From NCBI GenBank assembly GCA_964235945.1, contig CAXSDV010000006.1, positions 1-64,000 on the forward strand: 64,000 nt of DNA, written 5' to 3'. Position numbers and translations under genes: made by a program. The stretch comes from JASLDZ01 sp964235945 (GTDB lineage Bacteria; Pseudomonadota; Alphaproteobacteria; Caulobacterales; Caulobacteraceae). Positions within the stretch are counted from its first letter, which is position 1; every line of letters begins with the position of its first letter. The notes below the pieces were generated by a model that searched no databases, was not told the DNA's origin, and saw only the letters and a program-made list of their open reading frames with translations. This document shows positions 1 to 7,098 of the stretch, piece by piece.

Positions 1-81
1 CTCGCGCAGTTCACGTCGACCCGCTGGATCTCGGTCCTGCTGTCGAGCGACGGGGAGCCCTACCCGGAACGTCCGCGGTGA
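1..81 (+). CDS. C-terminal tail of an unidentified protein (partial)
   Basis: Frame 1 is open from the window edge to a TGA at 79-81 and encodes 26 residues ending SSDGEPYPERPR. The fragment is too short to assign to a family. It may be the end of a real gene or a chance open frame. Bases 82-228 beyond it show no gene I can support. Confidence 0.25.
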   Translation, partial: LAQFTSTRWISVLLSSDGEPYPERPR

Positions 82-228
82 CCCGGCCCGGGCGACCGAT
101 GGCGACCCCTGCTGGAGCAGGTCGCCAAAGGCGCGCCCGAGCCTGACGACGGGACCGCCGACGGGCGAACGGACCGAAGCGGCGACTTCGTCGGCCGGAT
201 CGTGAGGCGCGGGCGCGGGAGGCTCGGC

Positions 229-1227
229 TTACGACTCCGTTCCCGGGAAGGCGCCCGTGATCGGCTGGAAATCCACGCGGAGCAGTTTCGCGGTTTGCCG
301 GCCGCCGGGCGGAGGCGAAGCGGTGCCGCCGTCCATGATGAAAAAGGCGGTGCGGCCCTGCTGGCCAGGCTTGCGCCCCCAGGCGGCGCTGGAAGGACCG
401 ATCAACGCGTCCGTGAACGGGTCGCCCGCCACGCTCTGCGTGAAGCCGCTGTTCAGCCCCGGGTCCATCGAGATGACGTCGATGGTGTTCTGCCGATGGG
501 TGCCGAGGTAGATGACGTTCGCATCCTCGTCGATGCAGAAGTCGTCGCCCATCCGACCCGTGACGACCACCTCCGGCTTCCCGGCCGCGTCGAGGCTTTG
601 CGGGTCGACGGGAATTCGCATGAACAGCTTCTTCGCCGTGGCGCTGTAATACACGAAGTGCGTCTTGGACGCGTACCGGACGCCGTTCACGCCGGGTTGT
701 TCCGGTTTCATTTTGCCCGGGTAATAACCCATGCTGTCGTCCTTCGCCCAGACGCTGATCTTGGGATCACCCTCCTGCCCGAAGTCGACGCGCCAGATCA
801 GTCCGGCGAAACAATCGGCCACCAGCAGCACGCCGGGCTTGAGCAGGCAGCACCCGTTCAGGCCGCGAGCCTCGCTCGGAAAGCGACAGAACAGCTCCGT
901 GCGGATGGGTTCCCCCGGCTTCCAGCCGCGCAGGTCGATCTTGTGGATGAACGACTCGTGCGTGGTGTAAAGATTTCCCGCCAGCATGAAGAAGACGTCG
1001 GGCTCGATCTCCACCAGTCCCGTCGTCGGCGTGTCGAAGGTGTGGAGGCACATCGCCTCGACCTCCCCCGCCTCGGGAGCGGGGGGCACGTACCAGAGCT
1101 CCTTCTTGTTCATGGCGGTGATGAGGAACGAATTGTCCGCGCGAGCCACGAGGTTCTCGAGGAAATACCCCTTCGGGAACTGGGCGACGGTCGTCAGATG
1201 CGCTTGGGGAGCTTTGTTGTGCGACAT
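229..1227 (-). CDS. SMP-30/gluconolactonase-like beta-propeller protein
   Basis: A 332-residue protein with the repetitive strand-turn pattern of SMP-30/gluconolactonase/LRE-like six-bladed propellers, for example GVLLVADCFAGLIWRVDF and VIYLGTHRQNTIDVISMD. No signal peptide is visible. Members act as lactonases or sugar/ester hydrolases, but the substrate cannot be read here. The start at 1227 (MSHNKAPQ) is preferred over the longer frame to 1275 because AAGGAATATCC precedes it. It follows two carboxymuconolactone-decarboxylase-like genes on the same strand, which suggests one operon for a lactone or aromatic-type metabolite. The family call is fairly sure; the function is open. Confidence 0.75.
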   Translation of the reverse strand: MSHNKAPQAHLTTVAQFPKGYFLENLVARADNSFLITAMNKKELWYVPPAPEAGEVEAMCLHTFDTPTTGLVEIEPDVFFMLAGNLYTTHESFIHKIDLRGWKPGEPIRTELFCRFPSEARGLNGCCLLKPGVLLVADCFAGLIWRVDFGQEGDPKISVWAKDDSMGYYPGKMKPEQPGVNGVRYASKTHFVYYSATAKKLFMRIPVDPQSLDAAGKPEVVVTGRMGDDFCIDEDANVIYLGTHRQNTIDVISMDPGLNSGFTQSVAGDPFTDALIGPSSAAWGRKPGQQGRTAFFIMDGGTASPPPGGRQTAKLLRVDFQPITGAFPGTES

Positions 1228-1302
1228 GGATATTCCTTCGGCTTGATGGCCGGGGCGCCAAGCGTCGCCGGCCATCGTCGTGACGTTGGGCGGTTCGGCG
1301 GA

Positions 1303-1896
1303 CTAGACGGGGGCGGGAACCTCGAACGCGTTCAGCAGGGACGATATCAGCTGGTAGCTGCCGGCCAGGACGATCAGGTCGACGATCCCGCGATCATGGA
1401 AGATTCCGCGAGCTTCCTCGAACAAGGCGTCGTCCACCCGGTGTTCCGCCACGAGCACGGTGGTGAAGCGGCGGGCCACCTCCTCCTCGTGGGTCAGGCC
1501 CTCGGGGCGAGCCCCCCGCGTCAGCGCCGCGACATCCGCGTCGGACAACCCCGCCTCCCGCGCCACGGCGGAGTGCGCATAACGCTCGTAGTCGCATTGA
1601 AACACGGCGCCGACCGTCAGTATGACGACCTGACGCACGCGCTGGGACAGGGTGGTGTTGCGTCCCTCGACGGCCTGCAAGTTCAGGAACGCCTCGGCCA
1701 TCTCCGGGCTGATGAGGACGGTGTTGAAGGGGCCGATCAACCGGCCGTCGGGAAGCTTGGCTTGAAAGCCCGCCTTCTCCGCCCACGGAACCATCCTGGT
1801 GTTGATGGTGTCGTACACCGTGCGCTGTTGCGCCGTAAGCTTGTCAGGCTCGAGCAGGGCGGTCCTGCCGCCTAGATCTTTCGGATCGCTCGCCAT
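1303..1896 (-). CDS. Carboxymuconolactone decarboxylase (CMD/AhpD-like) family protein
   Basis: A 197-residue all-helical protein. The centre reads VRQVVILTVGAVFQCDYERY followed by AHSAVAREAGLSDADVAAL, the usual CMD-fold core of a helix, Cys-x(n)-His and the (AG)LSxxDVxAL motif. Only one Cys is at the expected site (CDYERYAH), so the CxxC peroxidase pair of AhpD is absent and a decarboxylase/isomerase-like or unknown role is more likely. It lies 9 bases downstream of a second CMD gene and 75 bases upstream of the SMP-30 gene, all on the minus strand. Confidence 0.8.
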   Translation of the reverse strand: MASDPKDLGGRTALLEPDKLTAQQRTVYDTINTRMVPWAEKAGFQAKLPDGRLIGPFNTVLISPEMAEAFLNLQAVEGRNTTLSQRVRQVVILTVGAVFQCDYERYAHSAVAREAGLSDADVAALTRGARPEGLTHEEEVARRFTTVLVAEHRVDDALFEEARGIFHDRGIVDLIVLAGSYQLISSLLNAFEVPAPV

Positions 1897-1905
1897 CTCG
1901 CCCGC

Positions 1906-2475
1906 CTACTGCTTCAATCCGACCGCGTCCGACGGTACGTCGAATGCGTTCAGGGCCAGCGAGACCGCCGTGAACCAGCCCATGAGCGTCGTCACGTCGA
2001 CGATGCCGGCCTCTCCGATCAGCCCCTTGGCGCGCTGGAAAAGTCCGACGGGCACGACGCGCGGCTTGGCGAGCGTCGTCGCGAGTTCGTAGACGACCTG
2101 CTCGCGCGCGTCGTCGAACCCGGTCGGCAGGTCGGCGATGAGCGCCTGAACCTTCTCCGGCGGCAGATGACCCGCCCCTTCGCCGATCTTCTCATGCTCG
2201 TAGTTCGAGTAGGCGGCCAGCCACCGACTGTTGATTATGCTGGTGACGATCTCGATCTCGCCTTTGGTGAGGGTCGACTTCGTCTGGAAATAGGCGCCGA
2301 TCGGCACGATGGTCTCGGACAGCTTGGGGTTCGAGAGCCAGATCTTGTGGGGTCCCGGAACCTGCCCCCGCAGCTTCATGGTGAAATCGTAGGCGGCCTT
2401 CATGTCGGGAGACATGTCGGCGACCGGGGTCTCCTTGAAGCGTCCGAACGTGCCGAAGTCGGGGTTGTCAGCCAT
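1906..2475 (-). CDS. Carboxymuconolactone decarboxylase family protein (second copy)
   Basis: A 189-residue protein of the CMD fold. It shares with its neighbour the N-terminal pattern of a Pro-rich start followed by PxKIWLSNPKLSETIVPIG, and a C-terminal helix ending in LALNAFDVPSD (neighbour: LLNAFEVPAP). The CxxxxxH of the active CMD core is replaced by SRWLAAYSNYEHEKIG, so the Cys is missing although a His remains. The two paralogues probably form a heteromer or act on related substrates. It is the first gene of the three-gene minus-strand operon. Confidence 0.75.
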   Translation of the reverse strand: MADNPDFGTFGRFKETPVADMSPDMKAAYDFTMKLRGQVPGPHKIWLSNPKLSETIVPIGAYFQTKSTLTKGEIEIVTSIINSRWLAAYSNYEHEKIGEGAGHLPPEKVQALIADLPTGFDDAREQVVYELATTLAKPRVVPVGLFQRAKGLIGEAGIVDVTTLMGWFTAVSLALNAFDVPSDAVGLKQ

Positions 2476-2702
2476 CGCGCCGTTCCTGCCATCCTATGGA
2501 TGGTCCCGTTAGCCCCTGAACCGCATCTCCGGTTCCGAGCGACGCACATCATCGGACGCTGGGCCTGTGCGACATCGGCGTGAACGGGGCGCCCATCGCG
2601 ATCGGAAAGCTGCAACTCCATACCGCGTACGCCGCCATGCCGCCGGACGTGTGCCGCCTTCGCGCAAGGACCTGTCGCCCTTCCAACAGGTCTACGCCCA
2701 CG

Positions 2703-2757
2703 GCGACCTGCAGGCCGCGGTCGAGGCCCTCAAGCCCACCGCGCTGATGGGCGTCAG
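2703..2757 (+). repeat. 55-bp sequence duplicated exactly on both sides of the gap (copy 1)
   Basis: Bases 2703-2757 are identical to 2858-2912 and directly abut the two edges of the N run. Both copies encode the same malic-enzyme stretch (DLQAAVEALKPTALMGV). If the copies are collapsed and the Ns removed, the reading frame runs straight on, so this looks like two contig ends that overlap rather than a biological repeat. Confidence 0.85.
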
Positions 2758-2857
2758 NNNNNNNNNNNNNNNNNNNNNNNNNNNNNNNNNNNNNNNNNNN
2801 NNNNNNNNNNNNNNNNNNNNNNNNNNNNNNNNNNNNNNNNNNNNNNNNNNNNNNNNN
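2758..2857. other. Assembly gap of 100 N
   Basis: Exactly 100 undetermined bases, the conventional placeholder length, so true distance is unknown. The flanks share 55 identical bases, which suggests the real gap is zero or negative. Confidence 0.95.
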
Positions 2858-2912
2858 GCGACCTGCAGGCCGCGGTCGAGGCCCTCAAGCCCACCGCGCT
2901 GATGGGCGTCAG
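2858..2912 (+). repeat. 55-bp sequence duplicated exactly on both sides of the gap (copy 2)
   Basis: Second copy of the 55 bases at 2703-2757, starting at the first base after the N run. See that entry for interpretation. Confidence 0.85.
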
Positions 2913-3418
2913 AACCACCCAGGGCGTGATCAAGGCCATGGGCAGGATCAACGACCGGCCGATCATCTTCGCGCCGTCCAACCCGACCGACAAGGCCGAG
3001 TGCACGCCCGAGCAGGCCTATACCTGGACCCAGGCGCGCGCGCTGGTCGCCTGCGGCGTGTAGTTCCCCGATGTCACCGGGAACGGAAAGGCCCACCCGG
3101 ACCAGGCCGACAACTTCTCCATCTTCGCGGCCATCGGCTTGGCCGTCTACGCGACCAGGCCCGAACGGATCACCGACGAGATGTTCATGATGGCCGCCCA
3201 GGCCAGCGCCGACCAGGTGAGCCAGGACGACCGTGACCGCGGCGCGCCGGCCGCAACGCCAGCCGCGACCAACTTTACGACAGCTTGAGTCAAGTTCATG
3301 AGATCTATGGCTCCGGCGGCGACGTGGCCGCGCACCTGATTCACCTACTTGTCGAGCAGAAGCTCGCGGGCGACCACCTCGACCTGCAGGTCGCGTTCGG
3401 CGTCCCTTCGGGCCAGCG

Positions 3419-4327
3419 TCAGCGCAACGTCCCGGCGGCTGCGAAGCGGGGGCCGAGCGTGTCGGCGAGCCAATCGGCGAACACGCGGACCCGGGGGGAG
3501 CGCTGGCGGCTGGCGGGAAGCAGGATGGAGACGGGCGTGGGCGTCGGAAGGTGGTCGGGGAGCACCTCGACCAGCGTTCCGGACGCGAGATCGTCCCCGA
3601 ATCGCTGGCGCGGGGCCTGGACGAGGCCGAAGCCGAGCCTGGCGGCTTCGGCGCCGGTCTCCGCCGCGCCCACCAGCACCCGCGCGGGCAGGGCGACGTG
3701 GACCACCTCGCCGCCGACGGTGAACTCCAGCGGCAGCGGCCGGCCGGTGCGCGACGAGACGAAGCCGACCATCTCGTGGCCGTCCAGCTCCTCGGGCGAA
3801 GCGGGCGTCCCGTGCCTGGCGAGGTAGGCGGGGCTGGCGCAGGTGATCTCCTCCACGACGCCCAGGCGACGCGCGATCATGTCGCTGTCGACGAGCTCGC
3901 CGGCGCGGACCACGCAATCCACGCCCTCGCGTACGAGGTCGACGAAGCGCTCCCCCTCGCCCAGGTGGACGCTCAGCCCCGGGTGCCGGCCCAGGAAGTC
4001 GGGCAGCGCCGGCATCAGGACGGTGCGCGCCAAGTTGCCGGGAACGTCGACGCGCAACAGCCCGGCGACCTCGCCGCTCGCACCCCGGTCGGCGTCCTCG
4101 AGGTCGGCGAGGATCGCGACGCAGCGCCGGTAGTAGGTCTCGCCTTCCACCGTCGGCCGCACGCGGCGGGTGGTCCTGTGCAGCAGCTGGACGCCCAGCC
4201 GCCGCTCCAGCTCCTGGACGGCGGCGGTCGCGGCCGGACGCGAGACGCCGAGCGCGGCGGCCGCGGCGCTGAAGCCGCCCCGGTCGACGATGCCCACGAA
4301 GAGTTCGAGGGTGGCGAGCCTGTCCAT
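3419..4327 (-). CDS. LysR-family transcriptional regulator
   Basis: A 302-residue protein of typical LTTR length. Residues 1-60 form the winged HTH (LATLELFVGIVDRGGFSAAA, then LGVSRPAATAAVQELERRLG and LLHRTTRRVRPT). The remainder is the periplasmic-binding-like effector domain (LLRVDVPGNLARTVLMPALP...DCVVRAGEL), a form common in regulators next to SDR oxidoreductases. The upstream open frame reaching 5236 is an antisense artefact over the SDR gene, so I start at MDRLATLE (4327). It is divergent from the SDR gene with 105 bases between, so it probably controls that gene and itself. Confidence 0.9.
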   Translation of the reverse strand: MDRLATLELFVGIVDRGGFSAAAAALGVSRPAATAAVQELERRLGVQLLHRTTRRVRPTVEGETYYRRCVAILADLEDADRGASGEVAGLLRVDVPGNLARTVLMPALPDFLGRHPGLSVHLGEGERFVDLVREGVDCVVRAGELVDSDMIARRLGVVEEITCASPAYLARHGTPASPEELDGHEMVGFVSSRTGRPLPLEFTVGGEVVHVALPARVLVGAAETGAEAARLGFGLVQAPRQRFGDDLASGTLVEVLPDHLPTPTPVSILLPASRQRSPRVRVFADWLADTLGPRFAAAGTLR

Positions 4328-4432
4328 GCGCGATTGTTCCCGCCCGCAAAACAGCGCCGCCAGCTTGGGCCGTCTTATCTGAACGGCGGGCGTGGGTACA
4401 TGACGGGCTCCCATCCTTTGGAGACCCATTCC
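4328..4432. promoter_or_regulatory. Divergent LysR/SDR control region
   Basis: This 105-base interval separates the divergent starts of the LysR regulator and the SDR oxidoreductase. That is the classic place for an LTTR operator and two promoters. I do not see an unambiguous T-N11-A dyad, so the call rests on gene arrangement alone. Confidence 0.4.
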
Positions 4433-5194
4433 ATGGCCAGCACCCACCGAATCGCGATCGTCACCGGCGGCAGCCGGGGCATCGGCCGCGACACCGTCCT
4501 GCGCCTCGCTCAGCGCGGCGTGTCCTCGATCCTGACCTACAACACCCGTCGCGACGACGCCGACGCCGTCGTTTCGCTCGTCGAGGCCGCAGGCGCCCAG
4601 GCCGTGGCGCTGCAGCTCGACGTGGGGAACGCCGCGGGGTTCGACGGCTTCGTCGAGCGGGTTCGCGAGAGCCTCGCCCAACTGGGCGTGGAGCGCTTCG
4701 ACTACCTGGTGAACAACGCCGGCGGCTCGTCCACGGCCACGCTGGCGCAGGGGACGGAGACCGAGCTGGACGCCCAGTTCGCGGTGCACTTCAAGGGCCC
4801 GTTCCTGCTGACGCAGAAGCTCCTGCCGCTCATCAACGACGGCGGCCGCATCGTGAACATCTCCTCCGGCCTCGCGCGCTTCAGCTATCCGGGCCGCGCC
4901 GTCTACGGGCCGATGAAGGCCGCCGTGGAGTCGTTGACACGCTACATGGCGCTGGAGCTCGGGCCGCGCCGCATCGCGGTCAACGTCGTCGCCCCCGGGG
5001 CGATCGCGACGGATTTCAGCGGCGGCGTGGTGCGCGACAATCCGGAGGTCGCCAAGGCGCTGGCCGCCCACACCGCGCTCGGCCGCGTCGGCCTCCCCGA
5101 GGACGTGGGCCCGGTCATCGCCGGCCTGCTGTCCGATGATCTCGGCTGGATCAACGCCCAGCGGATCGAGGTGGCGGGCGGCGTCCAGATCTGA
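4433..5194 (+). CDS. SDR family oxidoreductase
   Basis: A 253-residue classical short-chain dehydrogenase/reductase. The Rossmann motif TGGSRGIG is at residues 11-18, NNAGG at 94-98, the catalytic Ser in NISSGLARF near 144, and Tyr158-x3-Lys162 in YGPMK. ITD-like PGAIATDFSGG follows. The T-G-G-S-R-G-I-G motif with TYNTRR after the second strand suggests an NADP-preferring 3-ketoacyl-reductase-like enzyme, but the substrate is unknown. The start at 4433 has GGAG about 9 bases upstream. It is probably the target of the divergent LysR protein. Confidence 0.9.
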   Translation: MASTHRIAIVTGGSRGIGRDTVLRLAQRGVSSILTYNTRRDDADAVVSLVEAAGAQAVALQLDVGNAAGFDGFVERVRESLAQLGVERFDYLVNNAGGSSTATLAQGTETELDAQFAVHFKGPFLLTQKLLPLINDGGRIVNISSGLARFSYPGRAVYGPMKAAVESLTRYMALELGPRRIAVNVVAPGAIATDFSGGVVRDNPEVAKALAAHTALGRVGLPEDVGPVIAGLLSDDLGWINAQRIEVAGGVQI

Positions 5195-5203
5195 GCGAGG
5201 GCG

Positions 5204-5245
5204 GAGCGGCGCCGGGCGGCGCGGGGGGCCGCCCATGCGCCGCTC
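5204..5245. terminator. Nested GC-rich hairpin between convergent genes
   Basis: GAGCGGCG (5204-5211) pairs with CGCCGCTC (5238-5245), and inside it GGGCGGC pairs with GCCGCCC. The structure lies just after the SDR stop and overlaps the end of the convergent hydrolase gene. No T-run follows, so it may act as a bidirectional transcription block rather than a canonical intrinsic terminator. Confidence 0.4.
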
Positions 5246-6113
5246 ACTTCGCGCCCGGCGCGTTCGGCAGGCTTGCGAGCCATCCGACCACCGCCGTTTC
5301 GAGCGCGATCCGCTGGTCCGAGTAGCTGTGGTCCGTCGCGAAGTGCTCCACGCGGGGCGCCCCGCCCGCCTTGCGCACCGCGGCGGCGTAGCCTTCGTCG
5401 ACGGGTTGGAGCCCGTCGTTCGAACTCACCACCAGGATCGGCGTCTTCGCCGCGCCCGCGGCGTAGGAGGCCAGGTTGAAGCGTTCGGGGTCGGCCGCGA
5501 TCTCCAGGTAGAGGGCCTCGGGGCTCGTGCCGGAGAGCGTATGCATGGTGGCCGCCCCGTACTCGTCGCCCAGCGCCTTGACCGCACGGTCTTTCGGGCC
5601 GTTGAAAAGATCCAGGCTCGCCCCCGAGATCAGGCCGGCGCCCATGATGGAGCGGTCATGGCCGGCCACGTAGGCGGTCGCCAAGCCCCCCATGCTGTGG
5701 CCGACCACCGCGATGCGGGCCCCGTCGACCCCTGCGGCCCTTCCGGCCGGCCCGCGCAGCCAGGCCAGGGCGGCGTCGGCGTCCTCGAAGACGTGGTGGA
5801 AGCTGAACGATCCCGGCGATCCCCAGGAGCCGCGGTAGTGGAGGGTCAGGACGTTCCAGCCCGCCCGGCGCACGGCTTGCGCCAGGTCCAGGTTCTGCTC
5901 GTTGCCGGGGAAGCCGTGCAGCAGGAGCACCGTGGGATGCGGACCTTCGCCCGCGGCGATGAAAAGCACGGCGTTCAGCGCCACACCCCCGCTCGGAACG
6001 GCCAACGCCAGCATGCGCGCGGGGTGGACCGGATCCTGCGCGGGATCCTGCGTCACGGCGAGGACCGCCGGGCTCTGCACGAGGGCGAGGGCGGCCAGGA
6101 GGGCGGTGAACAT
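5244..6113 (-). CDS. Exported alpha/beta hydrolase
   Basis: A 289-residue protein with a Sec-type signal peptide (MFTALLAALALVQSPAVLA). It has the alpha/beta hydrolase landmarks: oxyanion-hole motif LLLHGFPG (64-70), nucleophile elbow GHSMGG with Ser140, an acidic residue in SSNDGLQPVDE, and a C-terminal His in ATDHSYSD. It resembles dienelactone-hydrolase or acyl-peptidase-like esterases. The natural ester is unknown. It is convergent with the SDR gene. Confidence 0.85.
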   Translation of the reverse strand: MFTALLAALALVQSPAVLAVTQDPAQDPVHPARMLALAVPSGGVALNAVLFIAAGEGPHPTVLLLHGFPGNEQNLDLAQAVRRAGWNVLTLHYRGSWGSPGSFSFHHVFEDADAALAWLRGPAGRAAGVDGARIAVVGHSMGGLATAYVAGHDRSIMGAGLISGASLDLFNGPKDRAVKALGDEYGAATMHTLSGTSPEALYLEIAADPERFNLASYAAGAAKTPILVVSSNDGLQPVDEGYAAAVRKAGGAPRVEHFATDHSYSDQRIALETAVVGWLASLPNAPGAK

Positions 6114-6528
6114 GGCGGCTCCGGAGCGAGTGACCGGTCAAGCTTGGCACGCCGCGGGCCGCCCCGCCAAAGGATCATCGGCGGCGCCCATCAGGTGCTC
6201 GTCACTTCATGTCCTGGACTTACGCGGATGGCCGATCCATCGGCGCGGGCTCGCCTGAACGCACCTGCGTGACGCCCCGTCCCGGGAGCCCCACGACAAC
6301 AAGCGGCCCTCGCCAAGCTTAGCGATCGACTTCAGGCGATCACAGCAAACGGCGAACTAAAGGCGAGACCAAGCGCTGCTTCACCCAACAGTGCGATATG
6401 TTCGACTTGGCTGTCGTGCGGCTAGACTCCACTTCGATCAAGAGGGATCGTTTTGCGTCGAACGCTGTTGACCGGACATGAACGATCAATGCCGCCCCTC
6501 GACCCACGACGGGTACGAGGAAGACACC
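6114..6528. other. Non-coding interval, nothing recognised
   Basis: About 415 bases with lower G+C than the surroundings near 6330-6480. I find no convincing gene, RNA or repeat. A minus-strand frame at roughly 6345-6420 reads as a plausible peptide tail (IALLGEAALGLAFSSPFAVIA) but has no identifiable family, so it could be decayed coding DNA. Confidence 0.4.
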
Positions 6529-6663
6529 ATGAAACCCGAGGCTCCGGGCCACCACGACACCGAACCCGCCGGTTCGGAAGGCGCGGCGGACACGACCAAA
6601 ACGGTGACCGACCCGCAGACCGGCGCGCCGAGCGAAGGCCGCCCCGACACCGCGGGCGGGTGA
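6529..6663 (+). CDS. Small hydrophilic acidic protein
   Basis: A 44-residue protein rich in Glu, Asp, Thr, Pro and Gly (MKPEAPGHHDTEPAGSEG to the end PDTAGG), with no hydrophobic segment and likely disordered. The start at 6529 is chosen because AGGAAG precedes it at normal spacing; an upstream ATG at 6478 lacks such a site. Function is unknown. Small disordered proteins like this are common among stress-induced genes in Caulobacterales, but no clear EcfG promoter precedes it. Confidence 0.45.
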   Translation: MKPEAPGHHDTEPAGSEGAADTTKTVTDPQTGAPSEGRPDTAGG

Positions 6664-6930
6664 CCGGTCGGCGGGTTCCAGGCCCGCGCACCCCTCTAGC
6701 CCGCCGGACCGCAGGTTCGACCCGGTTAAGGACGGAAGCGAAGAAGCGCTCTCGCCCACCATCTTCCTCTCACCACGACCAACTTCGGTCCGCTTAAGAG
6801 CTGGCGGCGGCTCTGTCATAGGGTTCCGCCCGTTCCATGAAGTTCCTGCGCCCTGCAGGTGCCGTCGGTCTCGTCGCAACCTGTTTCCGGCAGGCCGGCG
6901 CGGGGTGGCGCGGGCCGGGATCGGACCGTG
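6664..6930. other. Non-coding interval upstream of the IS6 remnant
   Basis: No gene or RNA is supported here. GGCTCTGTCATAGGGTTCC near 6809-6827 loosely resembles an IS6-type terminal repeat and would be correctly placed upstream of the transposase remnant, but this is a guess. Confidence 0.3.
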
Positions 6931-7083
6931 CAGCCCACTTCCTACGAACGCCATCGCTATTCCGCCGAGGTCATCCATCGGGCGACGTGAGTTTGTTTCC
7001 GCTTCAGCCCGAGCCTGAGCGACGTCAAACAACTCATGGCCGCCCGCGGGTGCGGGTCAGCTGCGAGACGATCCGTTGTCGGT
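6931..7083 (+). pseudogene. IS6-family transposase N-terminal remnant
   Basis: The + strand reads QPTSYERHRYSAEVIHRAT, a stop (TGA near 6988), then FRFSPSLSDVKQLMAARG and, after a frame change, RVRVSCETIRCR. This is the start of IS6-type transposases (family form: YxRHRFPxEIIxHAVWLYxRFxLSxRDVExLxAxRGxxVSYETIRRW). It carries a stop, a frameshift and a truncation after about 50 codons, so it is a dead fragment. It abuts the end of the carbohydrate locus. Confidence 0.7.
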
Positions 7084-7098
7084 GATCGCAGCCGGCCC

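Larger units (their letters stand above)
2545..3288 (+). pseudogene. Malic enzyme remnant (internally deleted, stop-containing)
   Basis: Pieces of an NAD(P)-malic enzyme occur in order. Near 2553-2645 LGLCDIGVNGAPIAIGKLQ matches the N-terminal malic domain. After a large deletion and a frame change, DLSPFQQVYAHGDLQ begins the C-terminal NAD-binding domain. Beyond the gap come GRINDRPIIFAPSNPTDKAE, EQAYTWTQARALVACG and FAAIGLAVYAT...RITDEMFM. An in-frame TAG lies at 3061-3063 where the family has GSPF. The middle third of the enzyme is missing. I infer an inactive relic. The edges are approximate, and the N gap (2758-2857) falls inside. Confidence 0.8.

Noticed and set aside
202..1875. 557-codon plus-strand open frame
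   Set aside because: It is antisense to the SMP-30 and CMD genes, is Arg/His/Gly-rich and has no family motif. It is a GC-rich shadow frame.
3345..3418. Minus-strand peptide tail after the LysR stop (ARRDAERDLQVEVVARELLL)
   Set aside because: It reads like a protein C-terminus, but no start, domain or family could be assigned; it may be decayed DNA beside the malic enzyme relic.
4328..5236. N-terminal extension of the LysR frame (minus strand to 5236)
   Set aside because: The extension is antisense to the SDR gene and unlike any LysR protein, whose HTH begins at the Met at 4327.
6451..6475. GGATC-N16-TGTT upstream of the small acidic protein
   Set aside because: It differs from the EcfG consensus in both boxes and could occur by chance.
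6661..6740. Possible tRNA-like sequence (GCAGGTTCGACCC)
   Set aside because: A T-loop-like string is present but no acceptor, D or anticodon stems could be folded around it.
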